Positions 1 through 8,841 are shown, numbered from the stretch's first letter. The stretch: 64,000 nucleotides of DNA from DASCNA01 sp036011305 (GCA_036011305.1 DASCNA010000176.1:1-64000); one strand, 5' to 3'. Notes: generated by a model not told the origin, from the sequence alone. Numbers and translations are program-made.

Positions 1-114
1 AACAAAGAAAAAGAAAGGAAAGACAGATGTCCAAAACCAAAGTAAATGTTTAGAAAGTTATAGTATAATTGAGAAATAAAGAAGAATGCATAATACGTTA
101 ACATTCAAGGTTTT

Positions 115-363
115 CTATTTCGCGACAGCGACTATATAGCCAAATTTTTTCAGTTCTGAAAGTGCCGAATAAATAGTTTTAATATTCATATGAAGTTCTT
201 TGGAAATTTTCATATTTGTCAATCTAGCTGGTTTTCCAAAACCGCCAGCATCACAATATAAATATAAATAAATTCTAACAGAGCTGTCTTTTAAATCTGA
301 TTTAAGAAGTTTAAAAATTGTTGTTGCTAAATAATTCATAAGTTCAAAATTAACGCCATACAC
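115..363 (-). CDS. Small winged-helix DNA-binding protein
   Basis: An 82-residue protein whose C-terminal half (about residues 48-78) reads as a winged helix-turn-helix: a segment around KISKELHMN is followed by a recognition helix with KTIYSALSELKKFGYI. This layout is seen in MarR-like, replication-initiator-like and small plasmid regulators. No ligand or enzymatic domain is visible. The longest frame uses a GTG start at 363 with no clear Shine-Dalgarno; the ATG at 339 (residue 9) is an alternative. A 51-base element begins 8 bases upstream and is repeated about 170 bases further out, which would suit autoregulation (inference). Target and function unknown. Confidence 0.6.
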   Translation of the reverse strand: MYGVNFELMNYLATTIFKLLKSDLKDSSVRIYLYLYCDAGGFGKPARLTNMKISKELHMNIKTIYSALSELKKFGYIVAVAK

Positions 364-370
364 CGAAAAA

Positions 371-421
371 AGGTATATGATAAAAACATTTAACTATTAA
401 TAAATTGTTAATAAATGTTGA
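371..421. repeat. 51-bp direct repeat, copy A
   Basis: Copy A of an imperfect direct repeat (partner 540-590, 45 of 51 positions identical by eye). Its core is AT-rich with the shared string TAAATTGTTAATAA. It lies directly upstream of the minus-strand winged-helix gene starting at 363, where its promoter or operator would be. Similarity continues weakly into the first codons of that gene, so the second copy may be a remnant of a duplicated gene start. Confidence 0.75.
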
Positions 422-539
422 CTGCTCTTAAGATAATAATTATAAACTCAAGAAGCAAAGGTTTTTATAAATTAATACAAAAAGAATCTTCAATCTTTAT
501 TCATTCATAATACAAAAATCAACGACATATACCTAAAAT

Positions 540-590
540 AGGGATATGATAAAAACATTAAGGTATTGATAAATTGTTAATAACTGTTGA
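540..590. repeat. 51-bp direct repeat, copy B
   Basis: Copy B of the repeat at 371-421, in the same orientation. No gene follows it in the position that the winged-helix gene occupies after copy A; bases 423-539 hold no open frame of note. It may be a second operator or the leftover of a local duplication. Confidence 0.7.
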
Positions 591-716
591 TAGTTTTTAT
601 ACTATTTTTATAAGATAAACAGATAAAACACTTTCAAGTTTTTGTTACATGTTGTTAGTTGATATAAAAAAGAAGATTCACATACTTTACTATATTCGAA
701 AATCTAAAACTCAAAC

Positions 717-1310
717 TTAAACTCGTCTAATACTCTTACCTATCTTAAAAGAGCAGATATATATTTCAACCAAAATTGCAGAAATAAATCCGGCAATATG
801 AGCTACAGGCAATGAGCGAAAATCTGTATTACTAACGAATATAGAGGTATCAGTTGATAATTCATATCCTATCTTTGCAACAAATAAGAATAACATTAAG
901 GCACCTAATAGTTTGAGTGTACGATTTACACGCTTTGACATGAGTTCTAGACTCAATAAAGTGAAGAGAGCACTGTCTAGCCCTGAAAGCCCCCTATAAT
1001 ATATTATAGTCGGCTCTAAGAGTATGACTGAAAGACTAATAAATAAACTAGCAATTGTCATCACCATTAAAAATTTAAACATTGATGTTTTAGCTGAAAG
1101 CAAACTTAAAATTGCAAATACGACTAAATCCCATGCTAAATGCTGTAACGACCAATGAGTCCAATGACAGGTAAACAACCGCCATGGTTCCAAATATATC
1201 AACCGTCTATCAAACTGTAAATGATCCCCAATAGAGATAATAAAAAATATATATAAAGAACTTATCACAAAAATAAAAATGAGTAAAAATATTTTGAATT
1301 TGTCAGTCAT
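717..1310 (-). CDS. rrtA: Rhombosortase-like rhomboid intramembrane serine protease
   Basis: A 197-residue polytopic membrane protein of the small (six-helix) rhomboid type. Visible features are the loop motif EPWRLFTCHWTHWSLQH (residues 41-57), the catalytic serine in GLSG (Ser109) and the catalytic histidine in VAHIAGF (His171). The WRLxTxHxxHxxxQH plus Y.GLSG plus AHxAG pattern matches rhombosortases more closely than general GlpG-type rhomboids. Rhombosortase cleaves proteins bearing a C-terminal GlyGly-CTERM signal (Gly-rich stretch, membrane helix, basic end), helping surface delivery. The next gene upstream (1434-2600) ends in just such a tail, which strongly supports the call. It is probably co-transcribed with that gene. 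The subfamily is inferred from motifs only. Confidence 0.75.
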   Translation of the reverse strand: MTDKFKIFLLIFIFVISSLYIFFIISIGDHLQFDRRLIYLEPWRLFTCHWTHWSLQHLAWDLVVFAILSLLSAKTSMFKFLMVMTIASLFISLSVILLEPTIIYYRGLSGLDSALFTLLSLELMSKRVNRTLKLLGALMLFLFVAKIGYELSTDTSIFVSNTDFRSLPVAHIAGFISAILVEIYICSFKIGKSIRRV

Positions 1311-1433
1311 ACTTAATAATACCGGGCATTACCTATATTTCATCGTTAATAGTAGCAGTTCAGATTACTTCAGCTATAGTAAATTTTATGATTCCATTTG
1401 GTAAATTATCATAAATATATTTGTTCCAGAGAG

Positions 1434-2600
1434 TTAATATCGTTTTTTGAATATTACAACAGCGAATAGACCTGCAAAAACTATCATAAGTATTCCTACA
1501 ATCGGAGTTATGGCTCCTCCCCCAGATCCACCACCTCCACCACCGCTAGGAGTTGTCCATGCGTAGGACGGGTTTATTGCAGAACTATATAGAATTCCTA
1601 AAATATCAGGAAGCGCATTCAATGCGTCCCCAGATACATCTGTCGGGACTGGAAAAGAGTCATACATCTCTTTTCCATACGGAGTATAATAAGTACCATT
1701 CCCGCTTGGAGCACCTCCATTTACTTGTATATAACGCCCAAACATCCCTCTGGTTATTAGGTCAGCAGTAAGAACATCACCAGTATTGCTATAGTCACTA
1801 TATTTTAAAATCTGAGCACCTTCCACATCAATTACATTAGGGATAATATTTATTCGAACTTGTGGCGATACATTATCTGCGTATGTATTATAAGCCTTCC
1901 AATACAAGTTAGGATATTGTGATGCTACACCTTTCACCGGAGTAGCTTCAATATTTAATGTTACTGGGGATCCTCCCCATGCCAAAATAGCAAAGACACG
2001 TTCGTTAACATCTTTACCTTGAAATCGATTTACCAGCCCTCCAGAATTTTTGCTTGAAGGATAATTTCTAAAACCTGTAACTGCAAAATTGTTTGAGTCT
2101 GTTCCACCACTGACAGGATAAGTAGATATACGAATCTGCACAGAATAAAAATAATCACCTGATACGCTACCAACATTATTTCCTGGGTTATTATCTGTTA
2201 GAAGATTATCCATATCAACAAGAGTTGGCGGAGGGGTTCCGCCAGGCGTTGAATGAGGATATGGATTAAAAGGCAAATTCATATCGTATAAAGTTTAAAC
2301 ATTGCGGGATAATGTATTAATATTAATGCTTTCATCTCCACGAGGCGGAGGCAGTTCCCAGTCTAACATACCGGTTTTAGCATTATAAATTGACATAAAT
2401 CCTGATACTGCAGATGGGAGAACATAGTCGCTCTGCTGCATATATGGAAGATAATCTACTGAAAAAAAATACAGATACAGCTTATCAGAAGGTACATTAA
2501 TAATAATTTGCTCTTCAACAGAAGCACCAGCTATTCCTGTCAGATAAAAACAGTTAAAAAATGCTAATAGTAGTGATATTAAACTCAATAATATTTTCAT
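1434..2600 (-). pseudogene. Secreted protein with GlyGly-CTERM-like tail, copy 1, interrupted by one TAA
   Basis: One continuous frame of 388 codons broken by a single TAA at 2295-2297. It begins MKILLSLISLLLAFFNCF (Sec signal peptide) after the Shine-Dalgarno TAAGG. Its body is shared with copy 2. It ends with a run of Gly (SGGGGGGSGGG), a hydrophobic helix (about 20 residues from ITPIVGIL) and a basic FKKRY end: a GlyGly-CTERM-type sorting signal. At the TAA, copy 2 has GAA (Glu), so one or two base changes made the stop; the frame resumes at once (TLYD, then MNLPFNP). The adjacent rhombosortase-like gene is the likely processing enzyme. I treat it as a pseudogene, but read-through or reinitiation at the ATG at 2282 cannot be excluded. 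The body matches no family I recognise. Confidence 0.7.
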
Positions 2601-2652
2601 GTCATACCTTAAATATTTTTTATAAAATTGAACTCATAAATACTTCAGGACA

Positions 2653-3702
2653 CTACCAGTTGTAGGAAGGGTTTATGTCAGGACTGTAAAGAATTCCTAA
2701 AATATTAGGAATGGCATTCAATGCGTTTCCTGAAACTTCAGCCGGAATAGGAAAAGAGTCATACATCTCCTTTCCATAAGGGGTATAATAAGTACCATTC
2801 CCACTTGGAGCACCTTCACTTACTTGTATATAATGCCCAAACATCCCTCTGGTTATTAGGTCAGCAGTAAGATCATACCCCGTATTGCTGTAATCACTAT
2901 ATTCTAAAATCTGAGCACCTTCCACGTCAACTACATTGGGGATAATATTTATTCGAACTTGTGGTGATACATTATCTGCATATGGAATATACACTTTCCA
3001 ATATAAATCAGGAAGCGGGGAAGTTATACCTTGCACTGGAGTTGCTTCAATATTTAACGTTACTGTTTGGGGTCCCCAAGCTAAAATGGCAAAGACATGT
3101 TCGTTAACATCTTTACCTTGGAATAGTGTTGCTAAACCTCCAGAATTTTTGCTTGAAGGATAATTTCTAAAACCAGTAACTGCAAAATTTCTTGAGTCTG
3201 TCCCATCACTGACAGGATCAGTAGATATACGGACCATTACAGAATAAAAATAATCACCTGATACGCTACTAACATTATTTCCTGGGTTATTATCTGTTAA
3301 AAGATTGTCCATATCAACAAGAGTTGGCGGAGGAGTTCCACCAGGCGTTGAATGAGGATATGGATTAAAAGGCAAATTCATATTATCGTATAAAGTTTCA
3401 ACATTGCGTGATAATGAACTGATATTAATGCTTTCATCTCCACGAGGAGGAGGCAGTACCCAATCTAGCATACCCGTTGTCTTATTAGTAATTGACATAA
3501 ATCCTAATACTGCAGATGGCAGATCATAATCGCTCGGTTGCATATACGGGAGATAATCAACTGAAAAAAAATACAGATACAGCTTATCAGAAGGTACATT
3601 AATAATAATTTGTTATTCAACAGAAGCACCAACTATGCCAGTCAGACAAAAACAGTTAGAAAATGCTAACAGAAGTGAAATTAAACTCAATAATCTTTTC
3701 AT
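2653..3702 (-). pseudogene. Secreted protein copy 2, interrupted by TAA and lacking the C-terminal sorting signal
   Basis: Tandem paralogue of the 1434-2600 gene with a period of about 1.1 kb. Reading from the ATG at 3702 (Shine-Dalgarno TAAGG) gives MKRLLSLISLLLAFSNCF, then a TAA at codon 30 (3613-3615) where copy 1 has GAG (Glu). The frame then stays open to 2653. It ends in TAG right after a tryptophan (PSYNW) where copy 1 continues into its glycine-rich tail and membrane helix, so the sorting signal is gone. The piece from the ATG at 3543 could only give a protein without a signal peptide. It looks like a decaying duplicate with otherwise preserved frame. Confidence 0.7.
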
Positions 3703-4112
3703 GTAATACCTTAAGATATAGATATATAAACTACAAAAAATACAAGCATTCACACAGAATTCTTAGTTTATTAGATTTTTTTGTTTCTGCGTTCAAATGC
3801 CTTATAGTAGAATGCTGAAATAGGTAAAAATATTCTATTCACTTATTTCATTATAACTGTATTAATAATAATAACAATAAAACTGAAAATTTTGAATTTT
3901 ACCCAAACTGGTTATTTTATATTTGGTCTGTTTTTGAAATTTAATTTTGATTCAACAACTTCTCTTTTTTTTTATGAAACTTGGATTATATATTGTCGTT
4001 GTTTATCTAACTAACATTAATTATCATATTTTTAAAAGAGAATTTGAAAATCATAAAAAATTAGTTTTAGTTTATAATAGAGTTCTCATAATCTCATAAG
4101 GAGAATTAAAGA
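3703..4112. other. Intergenic region between divergent genes
   Basis: About 410 bases of very AT-rich sequence separate the minus-strand duplicated secreted gene from the plus-strand nitroreductase. It must hold both promoters. A TATAAT at 4073-4078 lies about 35 bases before the nitroreductase start, but no -35 with good spacing is evident. No RNA gene, repeat or credible coding region was found. Confidence 0.5.
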
Positions 4113-4655
4113 ATGCTCAGTTTGCTCAAATCAAGAAGAAGTATTAGAAAATACGAAAACAGACCTGTTCCAAAAGAAGTTGTAGAAACACTTATCGAAG
4201 CTGTCTTATACACTCCATCAGGAAAAAATACGAAACCTTGGGAATTTATTGTAATCGATGATAAAAATATTCTTTCAAAACTCTCTGAATCAAAAACACA
4301 TGGTTCTAAATTCTTAAAAAATGCACCTCTAGGGATTGTCGTAGCTGCAGATGAGACAAAAACAGATACTTGGATAGAAGATGCTTCAGTAGCTGCAGCA
4401 ACACTGCATTATGCAGCAGAATCTTTAGATCTTGGATCATGCTGGGTGCAAATTCACAATAGATATACAACTGAAAAAATCCCATCAGAAAAATATGTTT
4501 CTGAATTATTAAATATTCCCGAACATATTAGAGTAATAATGATACTTGGCATCGGTTTTCCTGATGAAAAAAAATCTTTACATGATCCATCAAAATTTAA
4601 TCTTAATAAAATAAAGTATAATAACTTCAACGAAAGCTATAACTTTGATAATTAA
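4113..4655 (+). CDS. Nitroreductase family protein
   Basis: A 180-residue FMN-dependent nitroreductase-fold protein. The N-terminus has the typical FMN-phosphate-binding RRSIRKYENRPVP and the block TPSGKNTKPWEFIVI (about residues 34-48), and the C-terminal part has the EHIRVIMILGIGFPDEKK segment. Members transfer hydride from NAD(P)H to nitro compounds, quinones or flavins; the true substrate is unknown. A good Shine-Dalgarno (AAGGAG) precedes the ATG. The gene lies 30 bases before the URO-D-like gene on the same strand, so the two are probably co-transcribed. Confidence 0.85.
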   Translation: MLSLLKSRRSIRKYENRPVPKEVVETLIEAVLYTPSGKNTKPWEFIVIDDKNILSKLSESKTHGSKFLKNAPLGIVVAADETKTDTWIEDASVAAATLHYAAESLDLGSCWVQIHNRYTTEKIPSEKYVSELLNIPEHIRVIMILGIGFPDEKKSLHDPSKFNLNKIKYNNFNESYNFDN

Positions 4656-4685
4656 AACTTAATCAGATATTTTGGAGATAACGTC

Positions 4686-5792
4686 ATGCCTATGACATCA
4701 CGTGAAAGAATGCTTACTGCATTGAATAACGAAAAACCTGACCGCCTTCCCTGTCAGGTTCACGGATGGATGAATTACTACCTAAAAAATTATCTTGGAG
4801 GAATGGATGAATGGCAGGCCTTTGAAAAATTTGGAATGGATTATGCTATATATGTAAGTCCAAGATATTTGTATAATGAAAAAGACCTGGCCAACTGGAA
4901 TGAAAAACATATAATTCTCGGTACAGACAGCAGTGGAAACAAAAAAGAACGTATTGAAATAACCACACCTAAAGGCTGTTTGTCAAAACAAATAGTTCAT
5001 ACAGATGTTACAGATTATGACAGTGAGCATTTGATTAAGGACATTGCTGATTTTGAAATATGGAATGAATACTGTCCTGTCCCTTCAGGAATAGACTTTA
5101 CTCCTATTTTAAATGCAAAAGATCGTCTTGGTGATAAAGGAATAATAAGATCACACCCTTTCAGTCCAGGACAAGGAAGTCCATGGCAGAGTTTCTGTAC
5201 ACTTTACGGAACTGAAACATCAATCTTTTTAGGAATGGATGAACCAGATACTCTACATCATATACTTGAATCCATTGTGCAAAAAACCTTAAGAGTCACT
5301 GAAATGTGGCACGGAACGCCGGCAGATATGGTGGAAGTTGGAGGAGGAGCAGGATCAAATACAGTAATAAGTCCTAATTTTTATCGTGAATTCGGTTTAC
5401 CGTATGATCAGCGTCAAAATAAACTCCTGCATGAAGCCGGACTTAAAGTAGTTAATCATTTCTGCGGAGGTTTGATGGCAATGCTTGATATTGTAGTAGA
5501 AAGCAATGCAGACGGACTGGAGACAATGACTCCTCCTAATATGGGAGGTGACTGTGACCTGCATACAGCTTCTCAAAAAGTAGGCGATAAATTATTCTTT
5601 ATCGGCGGTTTTGATCAAAATGCAGGCTTTGAACATGGAACACCCAAATATGTAAGAAAACTTGTATTTGACTGTTTTGAAGCAACAAAAGATCACGGAG
5701 GCTATATAATCTGTCCTTCAGATCATTTTTTCCACGGAGATCCGGCAAATATTCAGGCTTTTGTAGATGCAGCTAAAGAGTGTGTTTATTAA
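4686..5792 (+). CDS. Uroporphyrinogen decarboxylase-like (MtaA/CmuA-type) methyltransferase family protein
   Basis: A 368-residue TIM-barrel protein of the URO-D superfamily, beginning MTSRERMLTALNNEKPDRLP, a hallmark N-terminus of the corrinoid-methyltransferase branch rather than the haem enzyme HemE. Other family blocks are the conserved HFCGG segment (about residue 260), GLETMTPPNMGGDCDL and FIGGFDQN. Members move methyl groups from corrinoid proteins to acceptors such as coenzyme M or folate. No corrinoid protein or other haem gene is nearby, so I do not assign HemE or a methyl donor. It follows the nitroreductase by 30 bases. Confidence 0.8.
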   Translation: MPMTSRERMLTALNNEKPDRLPCQVHGWMNYYLKNYLGGMDEWQAFEKFGMDYAIYVSPRYLYNEKDLANWNEKHIILGTDSSGNKKERIEITTPKGCLSKQIVHTDVTDYDSEHLIKDIADFEIWNEYCPVPSGIDFTPILNAKDRLGDKGIIRSHPFSPGQGSPWQSFCTLYGTETSIFLGMDEPDTLHHILESIVQKTLRVTEMWHGTPADMVEVGGGAGSNTVISPNFYREFGLPYDQRQNKLLHEAGLKVVNHFCGGLMAMLDIVVESNADGLETMTPPNMGGDCDLHTASQKVGDKLFFIGGFDQNAGFEHGTPKYVRKLVFDCFEATKDHGGYIICPSDHFFHGDPANIQAFVDAAKECVY

Positions 5793-5848
5793 CTCCTGAT
5801 TCTCATTTGAATAATGAATTTTAATTATGTATTGGATGATAATTTAAA

Positions 5849-6883
5849 ATGAATAATAAATTAAATAAGTTTATTGAATACATGCCAAAAATTGAACTGC
5901 ATGTTCACCTCGAAGGTTCATTAACACCTGTAACTTTAATAAAACTTGCCGAAAAAAACAGTGTACAATTACCTGTAAAACAAATAAATGAGATAGAAGA
6001 ATGGTATAAGTTTACAGATTTTAATCATTTCATGTCAATTTATTTAAAAATGAGCGAATGCATAAAAACACCTGAAGATATAGAAATGATAGCAAAGGAT
6101 TTTTTAATAAATCAGAAAAAACAGAATATTATTTATACTGAGATAACTTATACTCCATATACTCACTATACCCAAAAGGGCATATCATTTGATAAACAGA
6201 TAGAAGCTTTGAATAAAGCCAAATTATGGGGAGAGAAACATTTAAATATTTTCTGTAATTTCATTTTTGTTATTTCCAGGGGTGTAACTACAGAAGAAGG
6301 AATTATAACAGCTGAATGGATTAAAGATCATCCCGGGCAAATAGCAGCATTAGGACTTGGTGGTCCGGAAAAAGAATTTCCACCAATAAGACATAAACCC
6401 TCATTTGATATTACTAGCAGATGCAATATCCCAGCAGTAGTACATGCAGGAGAAACAGCTGGTACTAAAAGCATATGGGGTGCTTTAAATGAACTGAATT
6501 CAATAAGAATAGGACATGGTGTTCTTTGCTGGGATGATCCTGAGTTAGTAAAGTACCTCAAGACAAATAAAATCATATTAGAAGTATGCCCATCAAGCAA
6601 TATCTGCCTTGGTGTCTTTAGAAATTTAGAAAGTCATATTCTACCAAAGCTTGTAGAAAGAGGTCTAAAAATTACAATAAATTCAGACGATCCACCTATG
6701 TTTGACACTACCCTTACAAATGAATATAAACTGATTGCTGAAGCTTTTGAGTTTGATGAGAATAATTTTTACGATTTTAATTTAACTGCACTTAATGGAT
6801 CATTTATTAAAAACAGAAAAAAAAGAGAGTTATCTGCAAGATTTGAAACTGAATGGAAAAACTGTCTTGAACTTTTATCCTGA
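5849..6883 (+). CDS. add: Adenosine deaminase family hydrolase
   Basis: A 344-residue amidohydrolase-fold enzyme with all the expected metal and catalytic residues: HVHLEGS (His18, His20), HAGE (His199, Glu202), GHGV (His223) and SDDPP (Asp280, Asp281). It should hydrolyse the amino group of adenosine or a close relative, giving inosine and ammonia. The SDDPPMFDTTLTNEY block also occurs in adenine and aminodeoxyfutalosine deaminases, so substrate choice is open. It is 57 bases downstream of the URO-D-like gene. With the nucleoside hydrolase at 61 kb and the molybdenum hydroxylase at 10.7-14.3 kb it fits purine salvage. Confidence 0.8.
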   Translation: MNNKLNKFIEYMPKIELHVHLEGSLTPVTLIKLAEKNSVQLPVKQINEIEEWYKFTDFNHFMSIYLKMSECIKTPEDIEMIAKDFLINQKKQNIIYTEITYTPYTHYTQKGISFDKQIEALNKAKLWGEKHLNIFCNFIFVISRGVTTEEGIITAEWIKDHPGQIAALGLGGPEKEFPPIRHKPSFDITSRCNIPAVVHAGETAGTKSIWGALNELNSIRIGHGVLCWDDPELVKYLKTNKIILEVCPSSNICLGVFRNLESHILPKLVERGLKITINSDDPPMFDTTLTNEYKLIAEAFEFDENNFYDFNLTALNGSFIKNRKKRELSARFETEWKNCLELLS

Positions 6884-7073
6884 ATTCTAAAATTACTATG
6901 AATTATTCATAATAAATTATAATATTAATACTCAATATCATGAAAATCTATATTTACTTTAAGCTATTTATTTCATGACCTTATTTCCACATCTGGCATT
7001 ATTGAACTACACTCCTTATAATAATTTATAATTTTGTATATATTGATTAATTAATTATTCTGGAGAAGTACAA

Positions 7074-8159
7074 ATGAAAGTTAAAGTTTTATTATTAACA
7101 GCAACTCTATTACTTACATCTTTACTTTATGCCGCACCTGTTATTAATGTAACAAGTCCTGCAGCAGGACAAACGTGGAAATATGGACAGACATATACAA
7201 TAAGCTGGACCAGACCATCAAACAGCTCAGCGAATGTAAGAATATATCTAAAAAAACCAGGCTCTCAGGCTATACTTAGAACGATAGCAAACTCTGCACC
7301 CAACTCTGGAACATATCATTGGCGTACTGACTATTATGATGGTGAGTATGTGATTGCTGTAAGTACAATTCCTGACAGTAATTCTCCTACTTCCTCACAG
7401 GGAATAAGCAAGGTAGTTAAACTTACCGGCCTATATCCTGATCTTCATATAAACTGGGTGAAAGTAACACCTAAGAAAAAAAATGTAAGAACTAATATTA
7501 AGTTTGTAGCCAGTATTTACAATGCTGGACTAAATACGGCAAAACCAACAACAGCAAAACTTGAAATAAAAGGACCTGTTAAGAGAACAATCTATTTACC
7601 TTTTGGAGAACTTAAAGGACATATGACAAATACTTTAACATATGACTATACCTTACCTCAATACGGCATATACAGAAATACTTTGACTTTGGATGCAAAA
7701 AAAGATCTGCATTCTACCAATCCCCAAATCTCTCATGAAACAAATTTATCAAATAATGTAAAATATGTCACATACGGAGTAAATCCACTGCCCGATCTCG
7801 TAGTTATAACAAAACTGTATCAACATGTAAAAGTTCCTAAAAAATCAACTATTGTGGTTAAAGTAAAAAATATTGGAGACACCCCATCACCAAAAAGCAA
7901 ACTAAGATTCTGGATAGAGAAAAAAGGTGTTAAATTTTATACAATACCGGTTCTAAAACCAGGTAAAGTTTTTGTTGTACGAAGAAAAGAATATTGGGGA
8001 ACTTCAGGCAAACGTAAATTTTCTGCCTTTATAGACTATAACAATGTTGTCAAAGAGAAGAAGGATAATAATAATAAACTGTCTGGGCGTATACAAAAAG
8101 GCGGAAAATATGGAGTACAGAACGAAGAAGTCAGTTCAGATAATGTTCCTAACAATTAG
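7074..8159 (+). CDS. Secreted protein with Kre9/KNH-like domain and two CARDB-like repeats
   Basis: A 361-residue exported protein. It has a Sec signal (MKVKVLLLTATLLLTSLLYA), then a domain of about 95 residues opening PVINVTSPAAGQTWKYG and continuing YTISWTR, the pattern of the Kre9/KNH-like (Ser-Thr-rich anchored) beta domain. Two beta-sandwich modules follow, at about 122-235 (PDLHINWVKVTP) and 242-335 (PDLVVITKLYQHVKVP), resembling CARDB adhesion repeats. The tail is polar and has no sorting signal. Probably a cell-surface or extracellular binding protein. The Shine-Dalgarno is GGAGAAG. A stem-loop at 8198-8229 follows. Confidence 0.7.
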   Translation: MKVKVLLLTATLLLTSLLYAAPVINVTSPAAGQTWKYGQTYTISWTRPSNSSANVRIYLKKPGSQAILRTIANSAPNSGTYHWRTDYYDGEYVIAVSTIPDSNSPTSSQGISKVVKLTGLYPDLHINWVKVTPKKKNVRTNIKFVASIYNAGLNTAKPTTAKLEIKGPVKRTIYLPFGELKGHMTNTLTYDYTLPQYGIYRNTLTLDAKKDLHSTNPQISHETNLSNNVKYVTYGVNPLPDLVVITKLYQHVKVPKKSTIVVKVKNIGDTPSPKSKLRFWIEKKGVKFYTIPVLKPGKVFVVRRKEYWGTSGKRKFSAFIDYNNVVKEKKDNNNKLSGRIQKGGKYGVQNEEVSSDNVPNN

Positions 8160-8197
8160 TTTCAATATATAAATCCTGAAAACCATACTAAAAATAA

Positions 8198-8229
8198 CTG
8201 GTTCTATATGTAAAGCTATATAGAATCAG
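8198..8229 (+). terminator. Probable rho-independent terminator
   Basis: A 12-bp stem (one G-U pair) with an 8-base loop, CTGGTTCTATAT pairing with ATATAGAATCAG, followed by AATTTTTAAT. It lies about 40 bases after the stop of the Kre9/CARDB gene. Confidence 0.65.
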
Positions 8230-8403
8230 AATTTTTAATATTAAATTATCACCTTCACCATAAATAAACCTCTTACTACCAATGATTAATAACTACATGT
8301 TTATTATGCAAAAAATAAATTGACTTTATATGAGTTTGATTTTACGTATTTAAAAGCTATCTATAATATTCCTAAACTAAAATATTAAACAGTTTTATCA
8401 AAT

Positions 8404-8841
8404 ATGAAGAATTACCTAATTGAAAGACCGAAACTCGGAATCGGTGTAATTATAGTAAACAGTGATAACAAGATTCTTATTGGAAAAAGAAAAGGCAGTC
8501 ACGCACAATATTATTCTATACCCGGCGGACATCTTGAGCTTGGTGAAACTTTTGAAGAAGCTGCAATTAAAGAAATAAAAGAAGAAACATCACTGAAGCT
8601 AATAAATCCAAAAGTAATTTCTGTCATTAATGATTTAGAAACATACAGAAGTGAAGGTAAACATTATATTTCAATCTGTATGCTAGCAACTGAATATAGA
8701 GGTACTCCTAAAGTAATGGAACCTGATAAATGCGAAGGTTGGCAATGGTGCGATCCGAATAAACTTCCTACACCACATTTTGAGGCTAGCAGACAAACTA
8801 TCCAATGTTATTTACAGAATAAATTTTATCTTAGTAATTAA
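8404..8841 (+). CDS. Nudix hydrolase, NUDT15/MutT-like
   Basis: A 145-residue Nudix protein. The Nudix box spans residues 42-64: Gly42, Glu48, then Lys56-Glu57 and the metal-binding Glu60-Glu61. Lys replaces the usual Arg of the REUXEE core and Ser63 replaces the usual Gly. The N-terminus (RPKLGIGVIIVN, IGKRKGSH) resembles NUDT15/ADP-ribose-type members. It likely hydrolyses a nucleoside diphosphate derivative or oxidised nucleotide; substrate unknown. No Shine-Dalgarno precedes the ATG. Confidence 0.85.
   Translation: MKNYLIERPKLGIGVIIVNSDNKILIGKRKGSHAQYYSIPGGHLELGETFEEAAIKEIKEETSLKLINPKVISVINDLETYRSEGKHYISICMLATEYRGTPKVMEPDKCEGWQWCDPNKLPTPHFEASRQTIQCYLQNKFYLSN

Larger units (their letters stand above)
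364..716. other. Gene-free AT-rich stretch with a duplicated element
   Basis: This 353-base gap between the winged-helix gene and the rhombosortase-like gene contains the two copies of the 51-bp direct repeat. Otherwise I see only AT-rich sequence: no tRNA fold, no convincing open frame and no strong terminator hairpin. Confidence 0.6.

Noticed and set aside
1553..1771. Plus-strand open frame inside the duplicated secreted gene
   Set aside because: Antisense to a gene with a clear signal peptide and tail; a shadow frame.
1434..3702. Genome-wide reassignment of TAA to glutamate
   Set aside because: Many intact genes here end in TAA with no read-through continuation, and tail-to-tail gene spacing fits TAA as a stop.
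3974..4099. 41-codon open frame upstream of the nitroreductase gene
   Set aside because: No ribosome site, no recognisable motif, AT-biased composition, and it lies in the promoter region of the next gene.
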